From the NCBI GenBank assembly GCA_028867395.1, contig JAGWGO010000003.1:1-26796 (forward strand): a stretch of 26,796 bases of DNA, read 5' to 3'. Shown here piece by piece: positions 1-6,064 of the stretch (its first letter is position 1; each line of letters opens with the position of its first letter). This DNA is from Nitrososphaerota archaeon (lineage in GTDB: Archaea; Thermoproteota; Nitrososphaeria; Nitrososphaerales; Nitrosopumilaceae). Position numbers and translations under genes: made by a program. The notes beneath the pieces are model-generated. The model was given only the letters and a program-made list of their open reading frames with translations. It did no database searches and was not told the origin of the DNA.

Positions 1-131
1 CCAAGGGAGTAACCTATGGCAGAAACATATTTGAGCACGCAGATCCTGCCAAGATGACCCATGCACTTGCCGCAATAATATTTAGAAAAGAGACTGCAAA
101 GGAAGCTGCAAAGTACCTTGGCAAAAAGTAG
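1..131 (+). CDS. 2-amino-3,7-dideoxy-D-threo-hept-6-ulosonate synthase, C-terminal end (partial)
   Basis: Only the last 42 codons are in the window; the reading frame starts at base 3 and stops at TAG 129-131. The visible tail includes GVTYGRNIFEHADP followed by a helical end rich in Ala and Lys. This is the C-terminal signature of archaeal class I aldolase-fold enzymes (ADH synthase / DhnA-type aldolase). The next gene is archaeal 3-dehydroquinate synthase II and overlaps it by 14 bases. ADH synthase makes the substrate of that enzyme in the archaeal shikimate route, so the context favours ADH synthase over fructose-bisphosphate aldolase. The identification of the family is firm; the exact enzyme rests on the neighbour. 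Confidence 0.8.
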   Translation, partial: KGVTYGRNIFEHADPAKMTHALAAIIFRKETAKEAAKYLGKK

Positions 132-1173
132 AGAACTGGTAATTGCCCCAAAAGTTTCAAGGGGCCATCTTGCCAAATTTCTCTCCGAGATTGAAAGAGA
201 CGGAATCAAGATTGTAAACGTAGACCCGTCTGCCCTCAAGGGATTGAAGACCAAGCTTGCAACAATCTACAATTCTTCTAGTGCTGATTATGTGATATCA
301 GACAGGCCGACAAAGGTCAAGGGAAGAAAGGTCGGCATGAAGTTCAAGGTGCTCTCAAACAATGACATCGAGAAGATACTGCAGATATCAAAGGAGGGCC
401 TAGACTTTGTGGTAGTAGAGGTGATAGACTGGAAGATAATTCCTCTTGAAAATATAATAGCGAAATTGCACAAGGTTCACACAAGGATATTTGCAATTGC
501 CAACTCTCCTGAGGAGGTAAGGAAGATGTTCTCAATTCTTGAGATAGGAGTAGACGGCGTCATATTTGGCACAGGTTCCGTAAATGAGGTAAGGGAAGCA
601 CTCGTATACCTCGGCACAAGAACGTTTGATCTCAGGCCTGCCAAGATACTTGAGATTAAAGAAGTTGGAAACGGCGAGAGGGTCTGTGTAGACACTGCAT
701 CAATGCTTGGGCGCGGAGAGGGCATGCTAATAGGATCAAGGTCAAACTTTTTGTTCTTGGTTCACAACGAGTCTGTCGGTTCATCATTTACATCACCAAG
801 ACCTTTTCGGGTCAATGCGGGGGCAGTCCACTGCTACACCCTTTCACCTGACGGCACCACAAAATATCTTTCCGAGCTTGAGACAGGGTCAGAGGTGCTT
901 GTCACCGATTCGCATGGAAGAGCTCGTCGAGCTACTGTTGGAAGATCAAAGATAGAGAGCAGACCAATGTTGATGATAAAGGCTCAGGTGGGAGATGAAG
1001 TTGGTGGAATAATTGCACAAAACGCAGAGACTATTCGATTTGTCAAACCAAATGGCCACCTGATATCTGTGACGCATCTGAAAAAAGGAGACCTGGTCCT
1101 TGTACATGCCAAGCCTGCTACCGGAAGGCACTTTGGCATGGAAGTTGACGACGAGTATATTGTAGAAAAATAG
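118..1173 (+). CDS. 3-dehydroquinate synthase II (archaeal type, AroB')
   Basis: This 351-aa protein matches the archaeal DHQ synthase II family, which performs oxidative deamination and cyclisation of ADH to 3-dehydroquinate and is unrelated to bacterial AroB. The conserved C-terminal part is clear: AQVGDEVGGIIAQNAETIRF, then VLVHAKPATGRHFGMEVDDEYI at the end. The length is close to other archaeal members (about 350-360 aa). The start is TTG at 118, inside the upstream gene, giving a 14-base overlap that suggests translational coupling; a GGAAG-like stretch lies upstream near 100-104. The pair forms the first two steps of archaeal aromatic amino acid synthesis. A hairpin (1179-1201) follows the stop. 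Confidence 0.93.
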   Translation: MAKSRELVIAPKVSRGHLAKFLSEIERDGIKIVNVDPSALKGLKTKLATIYNSSSADYVISDRPTKVKGRKVGMKFKVLSNNDIEKILQISKEGLDFVVVEVIDWKIIPLENIIAKLHKVHTRIFAIANSPEEVRKMFSILEIGVDGVIFGTGSVNEVREALVYLGTRTFDLRPAKILEIKEVGNGERVCVDTASMLGRGEGMLIGSRSNFLFLVHNESVGSSFTSPRPFRVNAGAVHCYTLSPDGTTKYLSELETGSEVLVTDSHGRARRATVGRSKIESRPMLMIKAQVGDEVGGIIAQNAETIRFVKPNGHLISVTHLKKGDLVLVHAKPATGRHFGMEVDDEYIVEK

Positions 1174-1178
1174 TAGAT

Positions 1179-1201
1179 CTTGCAAACGAGTATTTTGCAA
1201 G
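1179..1201 (+). terminator. Hairpin after DHQ synthase II stop
   Basis: Perfect 8-bp inverted repeat CTTGCAAA / TTTGCAAG with a 7-base loop, starting 5 bases after the stop codon. There is no strong T-run behind it, so it is either a 3'-end hairpin or an RNA-processing/stability element and not a classical terminator. Confidence 0.4.
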
Positions 1202-1260
1202 CAAATTGGACCAGAAACTTCCCTGAAATCTATACCTCACGCATGAAATAGTAGATAAAT

Positions 1261-1268
1261 CTAAATAT
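1261..1268 (+). promoter_or_regulatory. TATA-like box upstream of structured island
   Basis: The sequence CTAAATAT is centred about 26 bases before the ATG at 1290. That is the spacing seen for the leaderless genes elsewhere in this window, so transcription may start at or next to base 1290. Confidence 0.35.
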
Positions 1269-1289
1269 GTTAGTTCGATCAAGATCGCA

Positions 1290-1358
1290 ATGTCAGGGGG
1301 GCGTCACGCGTACTCCCCGTTTGCGTGGAAAACAGTTCCATGCCCCCTTGGCAATTAA
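1290..1358 (+). ncRNA. Candidate structured small RNA / 22-codon micro-ORF
   Basis: This G/C-rich island stands out in AT-rich flanks. An 8-bp stem pairs 1295-1302 (AGGGGGGC) with 1342-1349 (GCCCCCTT, one G-U). Inside it, CACGC 1305-1309 pairs with GCGTG 1323-1327, and an alternative hairpin TGGAA 1326-1330 / TTCCA 1336-1340 competes for bases 1326-1327; the C-run at 1315-1318 could also pair with the G-run at 1296-1301. The same bases form an open frame ATG...TAA of 22 codons (begins MSGGRHAY, ends PCPLGN) whose ATG lies about 26 bases after a TATA-like box. I cannot decide between a non-coding RNA, a leaderless micropeptide, or both. No known RNA family was recognised. Confidence 0.35.
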
Positions 1359-1625
1359 TTATCAATATCACCAAGCAACATGGATATAACATTACCGCTC
1401 TAAAATTTTAAAAAAATTTCCAAATTTATTTTACGCCGATGATCGCCTGAATTTTTCATCCAAGTTACCATTTTGGATTTAGTTTTCAATGAAAAAATTT
1501 CAAAATCAGATCAGCATTTGATCATGTTTTACAATTGTTGTCTTGTCTGTCACACCGCGATACACAGTTCATAAAACTACAGAAGACATTTACAGAAAAA
1601 TAAGACAAAAATCCAATCCATCAAG

Positions 1626-1634
1626 TTATTATTA
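1626..1634 (+). promoter_or_regulatory. TATA-like box of zinc-finger gene
   Basis: TTATTATTA centred 27 bases before ATG 1657; fits a leaderless transcript. Confidence 0.45.
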
Positions 1635-1656
1635 GAGAATTTGATTTCCATGATAC

Positions 1657-1827
1657 ATGGCGCTGCGCTGCAACATCTGCTCACAGAATGTCGATGAGAG
1701 CGAGGTAGAAAGTCACATCAACTCGGCGCAGCATAAGGAAAGCAAGACAAGGCTTGCCAAGATTGAAAACAAGGGCTCGGATTCAAGCGTTGTCAAGGTG
1801 TGGCTCTCGTCTTTTGGCAAAAATTGA
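1657..1827 (+). CDS. Small zinc-finger protein (56 aa)
   Basis: A 56-aa frame from ATG 1657 to TGA 1825-1827 begins MALRCNICSQNV and carries a C-x2-C-x11-H-x5-H pattern (Cys5, Cys8, His20, His26), the spacing of a C2H2-type zinc finger. The remainder is charged and ends in a hydrophobic VVKVWLSSFG stretch. Start choice is supported by a TATA-like box 27 bases upstream. Small single-finger proteins of this kind are frequent in Nitrososphaerota; the target (nucleic acid or protein) is unknown. The next gene converges on it from the minus strand about 60 bases away. Codon composition is like the neighbouring genes. The function stays open: regulator or RNA/DNA-binding protein by analogy only. 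Confidence 0.7.
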   Translation: MALRCNICSQNVDESEVESHINSAQHKESKTRLAKIENKGSDSSVVKVWLSSFGKN

Positions 1828-1886
1828 CCGTACTTCGGTAAAGATTGACCACCATCTGGCAAACGCAACTAAAGAAAAAGAAGAAA

Positions 1887-2090
1887 TTATTTGAATTTCT
1901 TTTTTATTTGGACTATCTCAGTCATCTCATCTCTGAGATGTTTTTTCAGGAGAGCCTCATGTTGTCTCTTATGTCTCCAGTAGAGATTCATAACAGACTG
2001 TCTTGATCTGGCTTTCCTCAATGCAGAAGTGTAGTTTCTGTGGCTTTTTTCTACCTCTCGAAAATACGACTTGCTGTTGGTGGTAACCAT
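1887..2090 (-). CDS. Small basic helical protein of unknown function (67 aa)
   Basis: The 67-aa product is strongly basic (many Arg/Lys, such as RKARSRQS and KKHLRDE, ending in KKKFK) and lacks Pro or Gly-rich loops, so it is probably mostly alpha-helical and may bind nucleic acid. No family was recognised. The ATG at 2090 has a TATA-like box (2111-2118, TTATCTAT on the minus strand) about 25 bases upstream, which supports a real, independently transcribed gene. It lies 50 bases downstream of the DNA methyltransferase gene in the same orientation, but it shows no endonuclease motif, so I do not call it a restriction partner. A T-rich stretch after the stop may end the transcript. Confidence 0.55.
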   Translation of the reverse strand: MVTTNSKSYFREVEKSHRNYTSALRKARSRQSVMNLYWRHKRQHEALLKKHLRDEMTEIVQIKKKFK

Positions 2091-2110
2091 GGATAGTTTG
2101 GCGACGAATG

Positions 2111-2118
2111 ATAGATAA
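2111..2118 (-). promoter_or_regulatory. TATA-like box of 67-aa gene
   Basis: Minus-strand TTATCTAT centred about 25 bases from ATG 2090. Confidence 0.35.
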
Positions 2119-2140
2119 CCTTTACGATCATCTGCAACAT

Positions 2141-2986
2141 TTATGATTCAAGTGGTGCGGGATACTTCCAGTTGGGGACAAGCTGCATCTTGCGGAGAAG
2201 CGGTGCCTCAAGTGTTCTCTTTCTTGCAATCTTGGCATACTTTTCAGACTTGTCCACACCTATGTACCTGCGCTTGAGGAATCTTGCCATCTTGGTTGTC
2301 TGACCACTTCCCACGAAGGGGTCCAAGACCAGATCACCCACGTTGCTGTACAATTGTATTAGCCTGTATGGTATCTCCTCTGGGAATGCCGCAGGGTGGT
2401 ACCTCCTGTAGCTTGGGGGCACAGGTGCGATATGCCAAACCGAGTTTGCAATCTCCTTTTTCATGACATTTCCAATCACAAGCTTGCTCTTTCTGTCCTT
2501 GATGTTGTGAAAGGGAGGTTTGCGCAGTATTATTATCTGCTCGTGCATGATGTTTGGATAGTAATACGTGGGATACGGATGCTGGACTGTGACCCGGAAC
2601 CTCTTCTTGCCGCCTGTGACCTTGTTCCATATTATTTCCTCAAAGAACCTCCATCCAATCTCGTCTTTTGTGAGCTCAACTGATAGCATGGCAGGAAGGG
2701 GAAGCTTGTTCTTCTCCTCGACTATCTCATTTCCTATCACTATGCAGCAAAAGCCCCCAGGCTTGGTCACATGGTACACTTGGGAGAAGACACGTTTCAT
2801 CTCCTCTGCCCAGTTCTCGACTGGCGAGCCCACTGTCCCCCGGTACCACTTTTGGCTTGACTGGTGCTCATCATAGTTTATGGCGTTGTGGTACGGCGGG
2901 GATGTAACAGTAAGCGATACAGAGTCTTTTATAATCTCGGAGAGGTCTTGCGAGTCAGCGACAACTATGGAATTTGGTTTCCACAC
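2141..2986 (-). CDS. Orphan DNA methyltransferase (SPPY-type, N4-cytosine or N6-adenine)
   Basis: A 281-aa amino-methyltransferase with permuted motif order: catalytic motif IV as TSPPY at residues 28-32 near the N-terminus, and the SAM-binding motif I as DPFVGSGQTT at about 222-231 near the C-terminus, followed by RRYIGVDKSEKY. This is the arrangement of beta-class enzymes; SPPY is commonest in N4-cytosine methyltransferases, though N6-adenine specificity cannot be excluded. It starts at GTG 2984-2986, with TATA-like AATAAATA (3008-3015) about 26 bases upstream. No restriction endonuclease or specificity subunit is adjacent, so it looks solitary. A role in epigenetic marking or mismatch/replication signalling is possible but not shown by the sequence. 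Confidence 0.88.
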   Translation of the reverse strand: MWKPNSIVVADSQDLSEIIKDSVSLTVTSPPYHNAINYDEHQSSQKWYRGTVGSPVENWAEEMKRVFSQVYHVTKPGGFCCIVIGNEIVEEKNKLPLPAMLSVELTKDEIGWRFFEEIIWNKVTGGKKRFRVTVQHPYPTYYYPNIMHEQIIILRKPPFHNIKDRKSKLVIGNVMKKEIANSVWHIAPVPPSYRRYHPAAFPEEIPYRLIQLYSNVGDLVLDPFVGSGQTTKMARFLKRRYIGVDKSEKYAKIARKRTLEAPLLRKMQLVPNWKYPAPLES

Positions 2987-3007
2987 TCCCTTCCTAAAGT
3001 GATTTAG

Positions 3008-3015
3008 TATTTATT
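3008..3015 (-). promoter_or_regulatory. TATA-like box of DNA methyltransferase gene
   Basis: Minus-strand AATAAATA centred about 26 bases before the GTG start at 2986; consistent with a leaderless message. The GGAAGG just before GTG is too close to be an ordinary ribosome binding site. Confidence 0.45.
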
Positions 3016-3075
3016 GTTTGAACGAAATTATTTTTCTTTCAAGTTTCGTAGCAAGACAAATCAAATAAAAATTCG

Positions 3076-3107
3076 CTAAAACATGTTTTTTAAAAAACAT
3101 GTTTTAG
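3076..3107. repeat. Perfect 32-bp palindrome between Alba and methyltransferase genes
   Basis: Arm CTAAAACATGTTTTTT is followed directly by its exact complement, with no spacer, so all 16 pairs match. It begins 3 bases after the Alba stop codon (3111-3113, minus strand) and is followed on the minus strand by a T-rich tract (CGAATTTTTATTTG). It could act as a 3' hairpin/terminator for Alba or as a dyad protein-binding site upstream of the methyltransferase promoter. Confidence 0.9.
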
Positions 3108-3110
3108 AAT

Positions 3111-3407
3111 CTACGAGTTTCTCTTTACTTCAATTTCTATAGTGGATACGTTTCGCGACCTTCCGTCGTTTGACTGTAGCTGCTCTGAGCTTATCTTTAT
3201 TGTCCCTATAGAATACCCGGAACCTTCTGTCCTTCTAGCAACTATTTGTGCCACGTCCACAGCTCGTCCGATGCTAAGCCCTCTTGCCTTTATCAGTACT
3301 CGCGGGTTGTTAGCAAGCTGTATGAGCGCTGATGTCACATATGCCATCAAAGGCTTCTTTCCGATGAAGATTGTGTCTTTTGCGTCGGGCCTATTCTCTG
3401 TGCTCAT
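3111..3407 (-). CDS. albA: Alba-family DNA/RNA-binding protein
   Basis: The 98-aa product matches Alba, the small dimeric nucleoid-associated protein of archaea that coats DNA and also binds RNA. The core signature is clear: IFIGKKPLMAYVTSALIQL at about residues 13-31, followed by KARGLSIGRAVDVAQIVARR with the conserved Lys/Arg surface. Length is typical (about 90-100 aa). The start ATG at 3407 lies 27 bases from a minus-strand TATA-like TTTTATG (3431-3437). Downstream sits the perfect palindrome 3076-3107 and then the methyltransferase gene. The acetylatable Lys region known from Sulfolobus Alba (KKP-x2) is present as GKKPL. Confident call. Confidence 0.95.
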   Translation of the reverse strand: MSTENRPDAKDTIFIGKKPLMAYVTSALIQLANNPRVLIKARGLSIGRAVDVAQIVARRTEGSGYSIGTIKISSEQLQSNDGRSRNVSTIEIEVKRNS

Positions 3408-3430
3408 GTCCTTCCATGTCTGACTCGTTT

Positions 3431-3437
3431 CATAAAA
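3431..3437 (-). promoter_or_regulatory. TATA-like box of Alba gene
   Basis: Minus-strand TTTTATG centred 27 bases upstream of ATG 3407. Confidence 0.4.
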
Positions 3438-3530
3438 GTTTCTTTAACTCCCAAGAGTGGACTTGAACAAAAAACAGAAAAGACCATGCATAACTTTAGA
3501 TCATGTAATCAAGGATAATTGCATGCCAAT

Positions 3531-3540
3531 GTAAATATAC
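3531..3540 (+). promoter_or_regulatory. TATA-like box of secreted Cys-protein gene
   Basis: GTAAATATAC centred 27 bases before ATG 3563, fitting a leaderless transcript. The spacer upstream (3480-3530) is rich in ATG/CAT-containing short dyads but no clear operator is visible. Confidence 0.5.
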
Positions 3541-3562
3541 TAGTAGGATACATGCAAATTAG

Positions 3563-3865
3563 ATGCTAAATCAAAAAGTACGATTTGGATTGGCCGCAGT
3601 AGCGTTGTCAGCCCTAGTAATCTATGCAGTTGCATTACCATCTGCTAGCGCATTAGAGCCAAGAGACTTCAAGTATCTCAACGACAACCACAAGACGGAC
3701 AGATTTCCAGGCGGACAGCATGTATGTGGAGACCACCTATGCACACCACAAGAATGGGGTGCAATGAAGCAGGCATTGGGTTCTGCACAGCGCAACCCAA
3801 GTGAATGCAGCGAACTAAAGCAGTGGCAAGCATGCATACCAGCAAACCAAACCAAGTCAGGTTAG
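3563..3865 (+). CDS. Small secreted cysteine-containing protein of unknown function
   Basis: The 100-aa protein has an N-terminal export signal: a short basic start (MLNQKVRFG), a hydrophobic core at residues 9-25 and a likely signal peptidase site after ASA at residue 30. The mature part is about 70 aa with four Cys (55, 60, 82, 91) in the frame HVCGDHLCTPQEW ... ECSELKQWQACIP. The Cys could form two disulfides, or with His53/His58 could bind a metal. No family was recognised. Its promoter has a good TATA-like box, and aroD follows only 29 bases downstream with no obvious TATA of its own, so the two may be co-transcribed although no functional link is apparent. Confidence 0.75.
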   Translation: MLNQKVRFGLAAVALSALVIYAVALPSASALEPRDFKYLNDNHKTDRFPGGQHVCGDHLCTPQEWGAMKQALGSAQRNPSECSELKQWQACIPANQTKSG

Positions 3866-3894
3866 AAGTACCAGATAGAACTTCAAAATAAGAA

Positions 3895-4566
3895 TTGGCC
3901 AGTAAAACTTGCGTATCAATTGGCGTGCTTAGCGTAGCAAAGCTCATTGCCCAAACAAAGAGAGCGCTGCGAAGATCAGACTATGCCGAACTCAGACTTG
4001 ATTTTTTGACTCCTTCCCAGATTCCATCCTGCCTAAACCAGGCCCGGCCATATCTATCAAGATGCATCTGCACTGTAAGGCCCAAGTCGGAGGGTGGCAA
4101 GTTCCAAGGAAGCGAGCAGGAAAGGATATCAATACTGAAGCTTGTCGCAGAGTACAGCCCGCATCTTCTTGATGTAGAGTACAACACACTTCGAAGAAAC
4201 AAGAGACTCTACCAGTACCTCAAGAAGGGGCGCACCAACATACTGGTATCATGGCATGACTTTGCAAGTACGCCTAGCGAGCATACCCTGAGATCAATGG
4301 CAAAAAAGATGTCAATATTTTCAAAAAACATCAAGATAGTAACAACTGCAAAGACAATTGGGGATACATTGCGCGTGCTCAACTTGTACAAGGGTGCAAA
4401 AAAAGAAAATCTTATTGCGTTTGCAATGGGAGATTACGGAAGAATGTCTCGAATTTTATGCACAAGGCTTGGTAGCCCGTTCACATATGTTTCGCTTGGA
4501 AAACCAGTGGCGCCAGGGCAGTTCAGCCTCGACGAGATGAAGTCAATATTTCAGCTGCAAAAATAA
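3895..4566 (+). CDS. aroD: 3-dehydroquinate dehydratase, type I
   Basis: A 223-aa type I DHQ dehydratase, which converts 3-dehydroquinate to 3-dehydroshikimate through a Schiff base. Family marks: YAELRLDFL (acidic/Arg substrate-binding strand), SWHDF with the general base His121, and KIVTTAK with the Schiff-base Lys147; their 26-residue spacing agrees with characterised enzymes. The start is TTG at 3895 and the product begins MASKTCVSIGV. Length is near the usual 220-250 aa. The gene stands apart from the other aro clusters in this window and lies 29 bases after the secreted Cys-protein gene, so it may depend on that promoter. Confidence 0.94.
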   Translation: MASKTCVSIGVLSVAKLIAQTKRALRRSDYAELRLDFLTPSQIPSCLNQARPYLSRCICTVRPKSEGGKFQGSEQERISILKLVAEYSPHLLDVEYNTLRRNKRLYQYLKKGRTNILVSWHDFASTPSEHTLRSMAKKMSIFSKNIKIVTTAKTIGDTLRVLNLYKGAKKENLIAFAMGDYGRMSRILCTRLGSPFTYVSLGKPVAPGQFSLDEMKSIFQLQK

Positions 4567-4582
4567 TTTCGCGCTAGATATT

Positions 4583-4807
4583 TCAGTTAAAGTGTCTCTT
4601 TGCAAATGATGATTCTGCCTTTTTTATCCTGACAGAGTCGGCAACCTCGTGTGCCATGTCAACAAGTTCCTGTCTTGTCATCGAAGGGGTGACAAGGTCT
4701 TCTTTTGCCAAGTTTATGTCAAACTCTACATCGGATAAGATTGCCATTCCCTCATCAAGTATCTTGCCGCACTCCTTGACAATGTCGGAAAAATCGTCTG
4801 ATTCCAA
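4583..4807 (-). CDS. Small acidic helical protein of unknown function (74 aa)
   Basis: The product is acidic in its N-terminal half (MESDDFSDIVKECGKILDEG) and looks wholly alpha-helical, with a Ser/Lys/Arg-rich C-terminus. No known domain was recognised. The start is TTG at 4807; minus-strand TTAATTAAT (4831-4839) centred 28 bases upstream supports that start and a leaderless mRNA. It converges with aroD, whose stop is only 16 bases away, and diverges from the membrane zinc-ribbon gene at 4914. The frame is the only long one on either strand here, and the promoter spacing supports a real gene, but the function is unknown. Confidence 0.6.
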   Translation of the reverse strand: MESDDFSDIVKECGKILDEGMAILSDVEFDINLAKEDLVTPSMTRQELVDMAHEVADSVRIKKAESSFAKRHFN

Positions 4808-4830
4808 GATAAATTCAAGTGGTTTTTTGC

Positions 4831-4839
4831 ATTAATTAA
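4831..4839 (-). promoter_or_regulatory. TATA-like box of 74-aa gene
   Basis: ATTAATTAA, centred 28 bases from the TTG start at 4807. Confidence 0.4.
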
Positions 4840-4885
4840 CTGATCCATTGCGTCTCATGACAAAATCCACGAGCTAGCCACCTTA

Positions 4886-4893
4886 TTATAAAA
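4886..4893 (+). promoter_or_regulatory. TATA box of membrane zinc-ribbon gene
   Basis: TTATAAAA, centred about 25 bases before ATG 4914; one of the best TATA matches in the window. Confidence 0.55.
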
Positions 4894-4913
4894 GAGAAGA
4901 CAATGTAAAGCAT

Positions 4914-5195
4914 ATGAAAAGCCAGTTTTTCAATAACGTACCAAGAAATGTCACTATTCTTGCCATCGCGGTGACCATAGTTCTTGGCATGTTCCGCCTC
5001 ATTCCGTTATTGATACTTGTATGGATAGTTGCCCTCTCGTATATCATAGCATACCAGTATAGGGGCGGCTCCAAAAACAAGAGATCATCCTTTGTCTGCC
5101 TTGACTGCGCCACAATACACCAAGCAAACAGCTGCCCCAAGTGCGGATCGAAGCTAAAAAAGTTCTACTCGAGCACCAACAGCTACGGCGTTTAA
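4914..5195 (+). CDS. Membrane-anchored zinc-ribbon protein (93 aa)
   Basis: The N-terminal half is hydrophobic (about residues 12-47, interrupted by Arg28), enough for a two-helix hairpin in the membrane, followed by a basic stretch (RGGSKNKR) that should face the cytoplasm. The C-terminal part is a zinc ribbon: Cys62-x2-Cys65 and Cys74-Pro-Lys-Cys77-Gly. No specific family was recognised. It has its own strong TATA box and precedes aroE by 43 bases in the same direction, but aroE has its own TATA-like sequence, so a common operon is uncertain. It may be an accessory or quality-control factor of the membrane; this is speculation from architecture only. Confidence 0.78.
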   Translation: MKSQFFNNVPRNVTILAIAVTIVLGMFRLIPLLILVWIVALSYIIAYQYRGGSKNKRSSFVCLDCATIHQANSCPKCGSKLKKFYSSTNSYGV

Positions 5196-5206
5196 GTCTC
5201 TCTACC

Positions 5207-5214
5207 CTTAAATC
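5207..5214 (+). promoter_or_regulatory. TATA-like box of aroE operon
   Basis: CTTAAATC centred about 28 bases before ATG 5239. It would start a leaderless aroE-shikimate kinase-aroA message. Confidence 0.4.
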
Positions 5215-5238
5215 ATGATACGGGAAGACTAGTCATCG

Positions 5239-6060
5239 ATGACAAAAACTTATGCCGTAATAGGCGACCCGATTGATCATTCACTCTCGCCCGCACTTCA
5301 CAACGCGTCGTTTGCGTTTCGAGGGCTTGACTGCATCTATATCGCTTACAGGATACCAAAGGGCGAGCTTGATGACGGCATTGCCGCACTGAAAAAGATT
5401 GGAATTGCAGGTTTCAACGTTACAATACCGCACAAGGTAGACATGATGCGGCTTCTTGATGAAGCAGACCAAGAATGCAAGACGGTAGGCGCGACAAATA
5501 CCGTTGTAAACATAGACGGATACCTCAAGGGATACAACACAGACGTCGAGGGATTCCTTGACCCAATCAGGAAAAGAAAGATAGACTGCACGGGAGCAGA
5601 TGTCCTGATAGTTGGTGCTGGGGGTGCAGCAAGGGCAATTGTTGCAGGTTTTGCAAAAGAAAAGGTCCACAAGATAACAATTGCAAACAGGACGCCGCAG
5701 AACGCAGAACATTTGGCAAGTTTTGCAAAACAGTTGGGAGTAGATTCCGACCATGTAGATATAGCAAAGGCAGGAGACACTGCATCACGCTACAAGTTTA
5801 TTGTAAACGCAACATCAGTAGGGCTCAAAGGAATTGGACTTCCGATATCTACCAAGAACATCACAAAGGATTCCATTGTATACGATATAGTGTACATGCC
5901 GGTTGATACACCGCTTATCTTAGAGGCAAAGGAAAAGAATGCGACCATCATATATGGTTGGGAGATGCTCATCGCTCAAGCAATGAAGTCCTTTGAGATC
6001 TGGACAGGGGTGCAGGCTCCATACGAAGCAATGAAATTGACGCTCCTTGGGAGGTTCTAG
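5239..6060 (+). CDS. aroE: Shikimate dehydrogenase
   Basis: A 273-aa NADP-dependent shikimate dehydrogenase reducing 3-dehydroshikimate to shikimate. Substrate-site motifs are intact: SLSPALHN (Ser15, Ser17), NVTIPHK with catalytic Lys66, and Asp102 in GYNTDVEGF. The nucleotide-binding loop is GAGGAARA at about 126-133, and the NRT motif at about 150-152 suggests NADP preference. Length is typical. It is first in a tight cluster: the shikimate kinase ATG lies 4 bases after the stop, and aroA overlaps the kinase. Start ATG 5239 is supported by conserved N-terminal sequence (TYAVIGDPIDHSLSP) and the upstream TATA-like box. Confidence 0.96.
   Translation: MTKTYAVIGDPIDHSLSPALHNASFAFRGLDCIYIAYRIPKGELDDGIAALKKIGIAGFNVTIPHKVDMMRLLDEADQECKTVGATNTVVNIDGYLKGYNTDVEGFLDPIRKRKIDCTGADVLIVGAGGAARAIVAGFAKEKVHKITIANRTPQNAEHLASFAKQLGVDSDHVDIAKAGDTASRYKFIVNATSVGLKGIGLPISTKNITKDSIVYDIVYMPVDTPLILEAKEKNATIIYGWEMLIAQAMKSFEIWTGVQAPYEAMKLTLLGRF
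6049..6055 (+). promoter_or_regulatory. Shine-Dalgarno site that decides the shikimate kinase start
   Basis: GGGAGGT lies 9 bases before ATG 6065 and inside the end of aroE. It favours ATG 6065 over an in-frame TTG at 6047, and shows that internal operon genes here use SD-led initiation. Confidence 0.7.
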
Positions 6061-6064
6061 GTAT

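Larger units (their letters stand above)
1174..1656. other. 483-base AT-rich intergenic region
   Basis: No gene of ordinary size is visible on either strand here. It contains a hairpin just after the DHQ synthase stop (1179-1201), a TATA-like box (about 1261-1268), a G/C-rich island that can fold and also carries a 22-codon frame (1290-1358), and then about 270 bases of AT-rich sequence. The only structure I noted in that last part is a weak pairing between TTGTCTT and AAGACAA around 1540-1610. The TATA-like box of the zinc-finger gene (1626-1634) closes the region. Confidence 0.7.

Noticed and set aside
1270..1290. T-loop-like GTTCGATC, considered as a tRNA fragment
   Set aside because: No acceptor stem, anticodon arm or matching flanks are present.
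1430..1460. C/D-box-like sequence (GATGATC ... CTGA)
   Set aside because: The C-box core TGATGA is not present and the spacing to the CTGA is only a few bases, so no C/D guide RNA can be formed.
1800..1860. Short direct repeat around ATTGACC
   Set aside because: Only two imperfect copies about 20 bases apart; no CRISPR-like regularity.
1887..2986. Restriction-modification system made of the methyltransferase and the 67-aa protein
   Set aside because: The small protein shows no nuclease motif and seems to have its own promoter; the methyltransferase is better described as solitary.
5281..5754. 157-codon minus-strand frame
   Set aside because: It lies wholly inside aroE on the opposite strand; Cys-rich, no family match, explained by the codon pattern of aroE.
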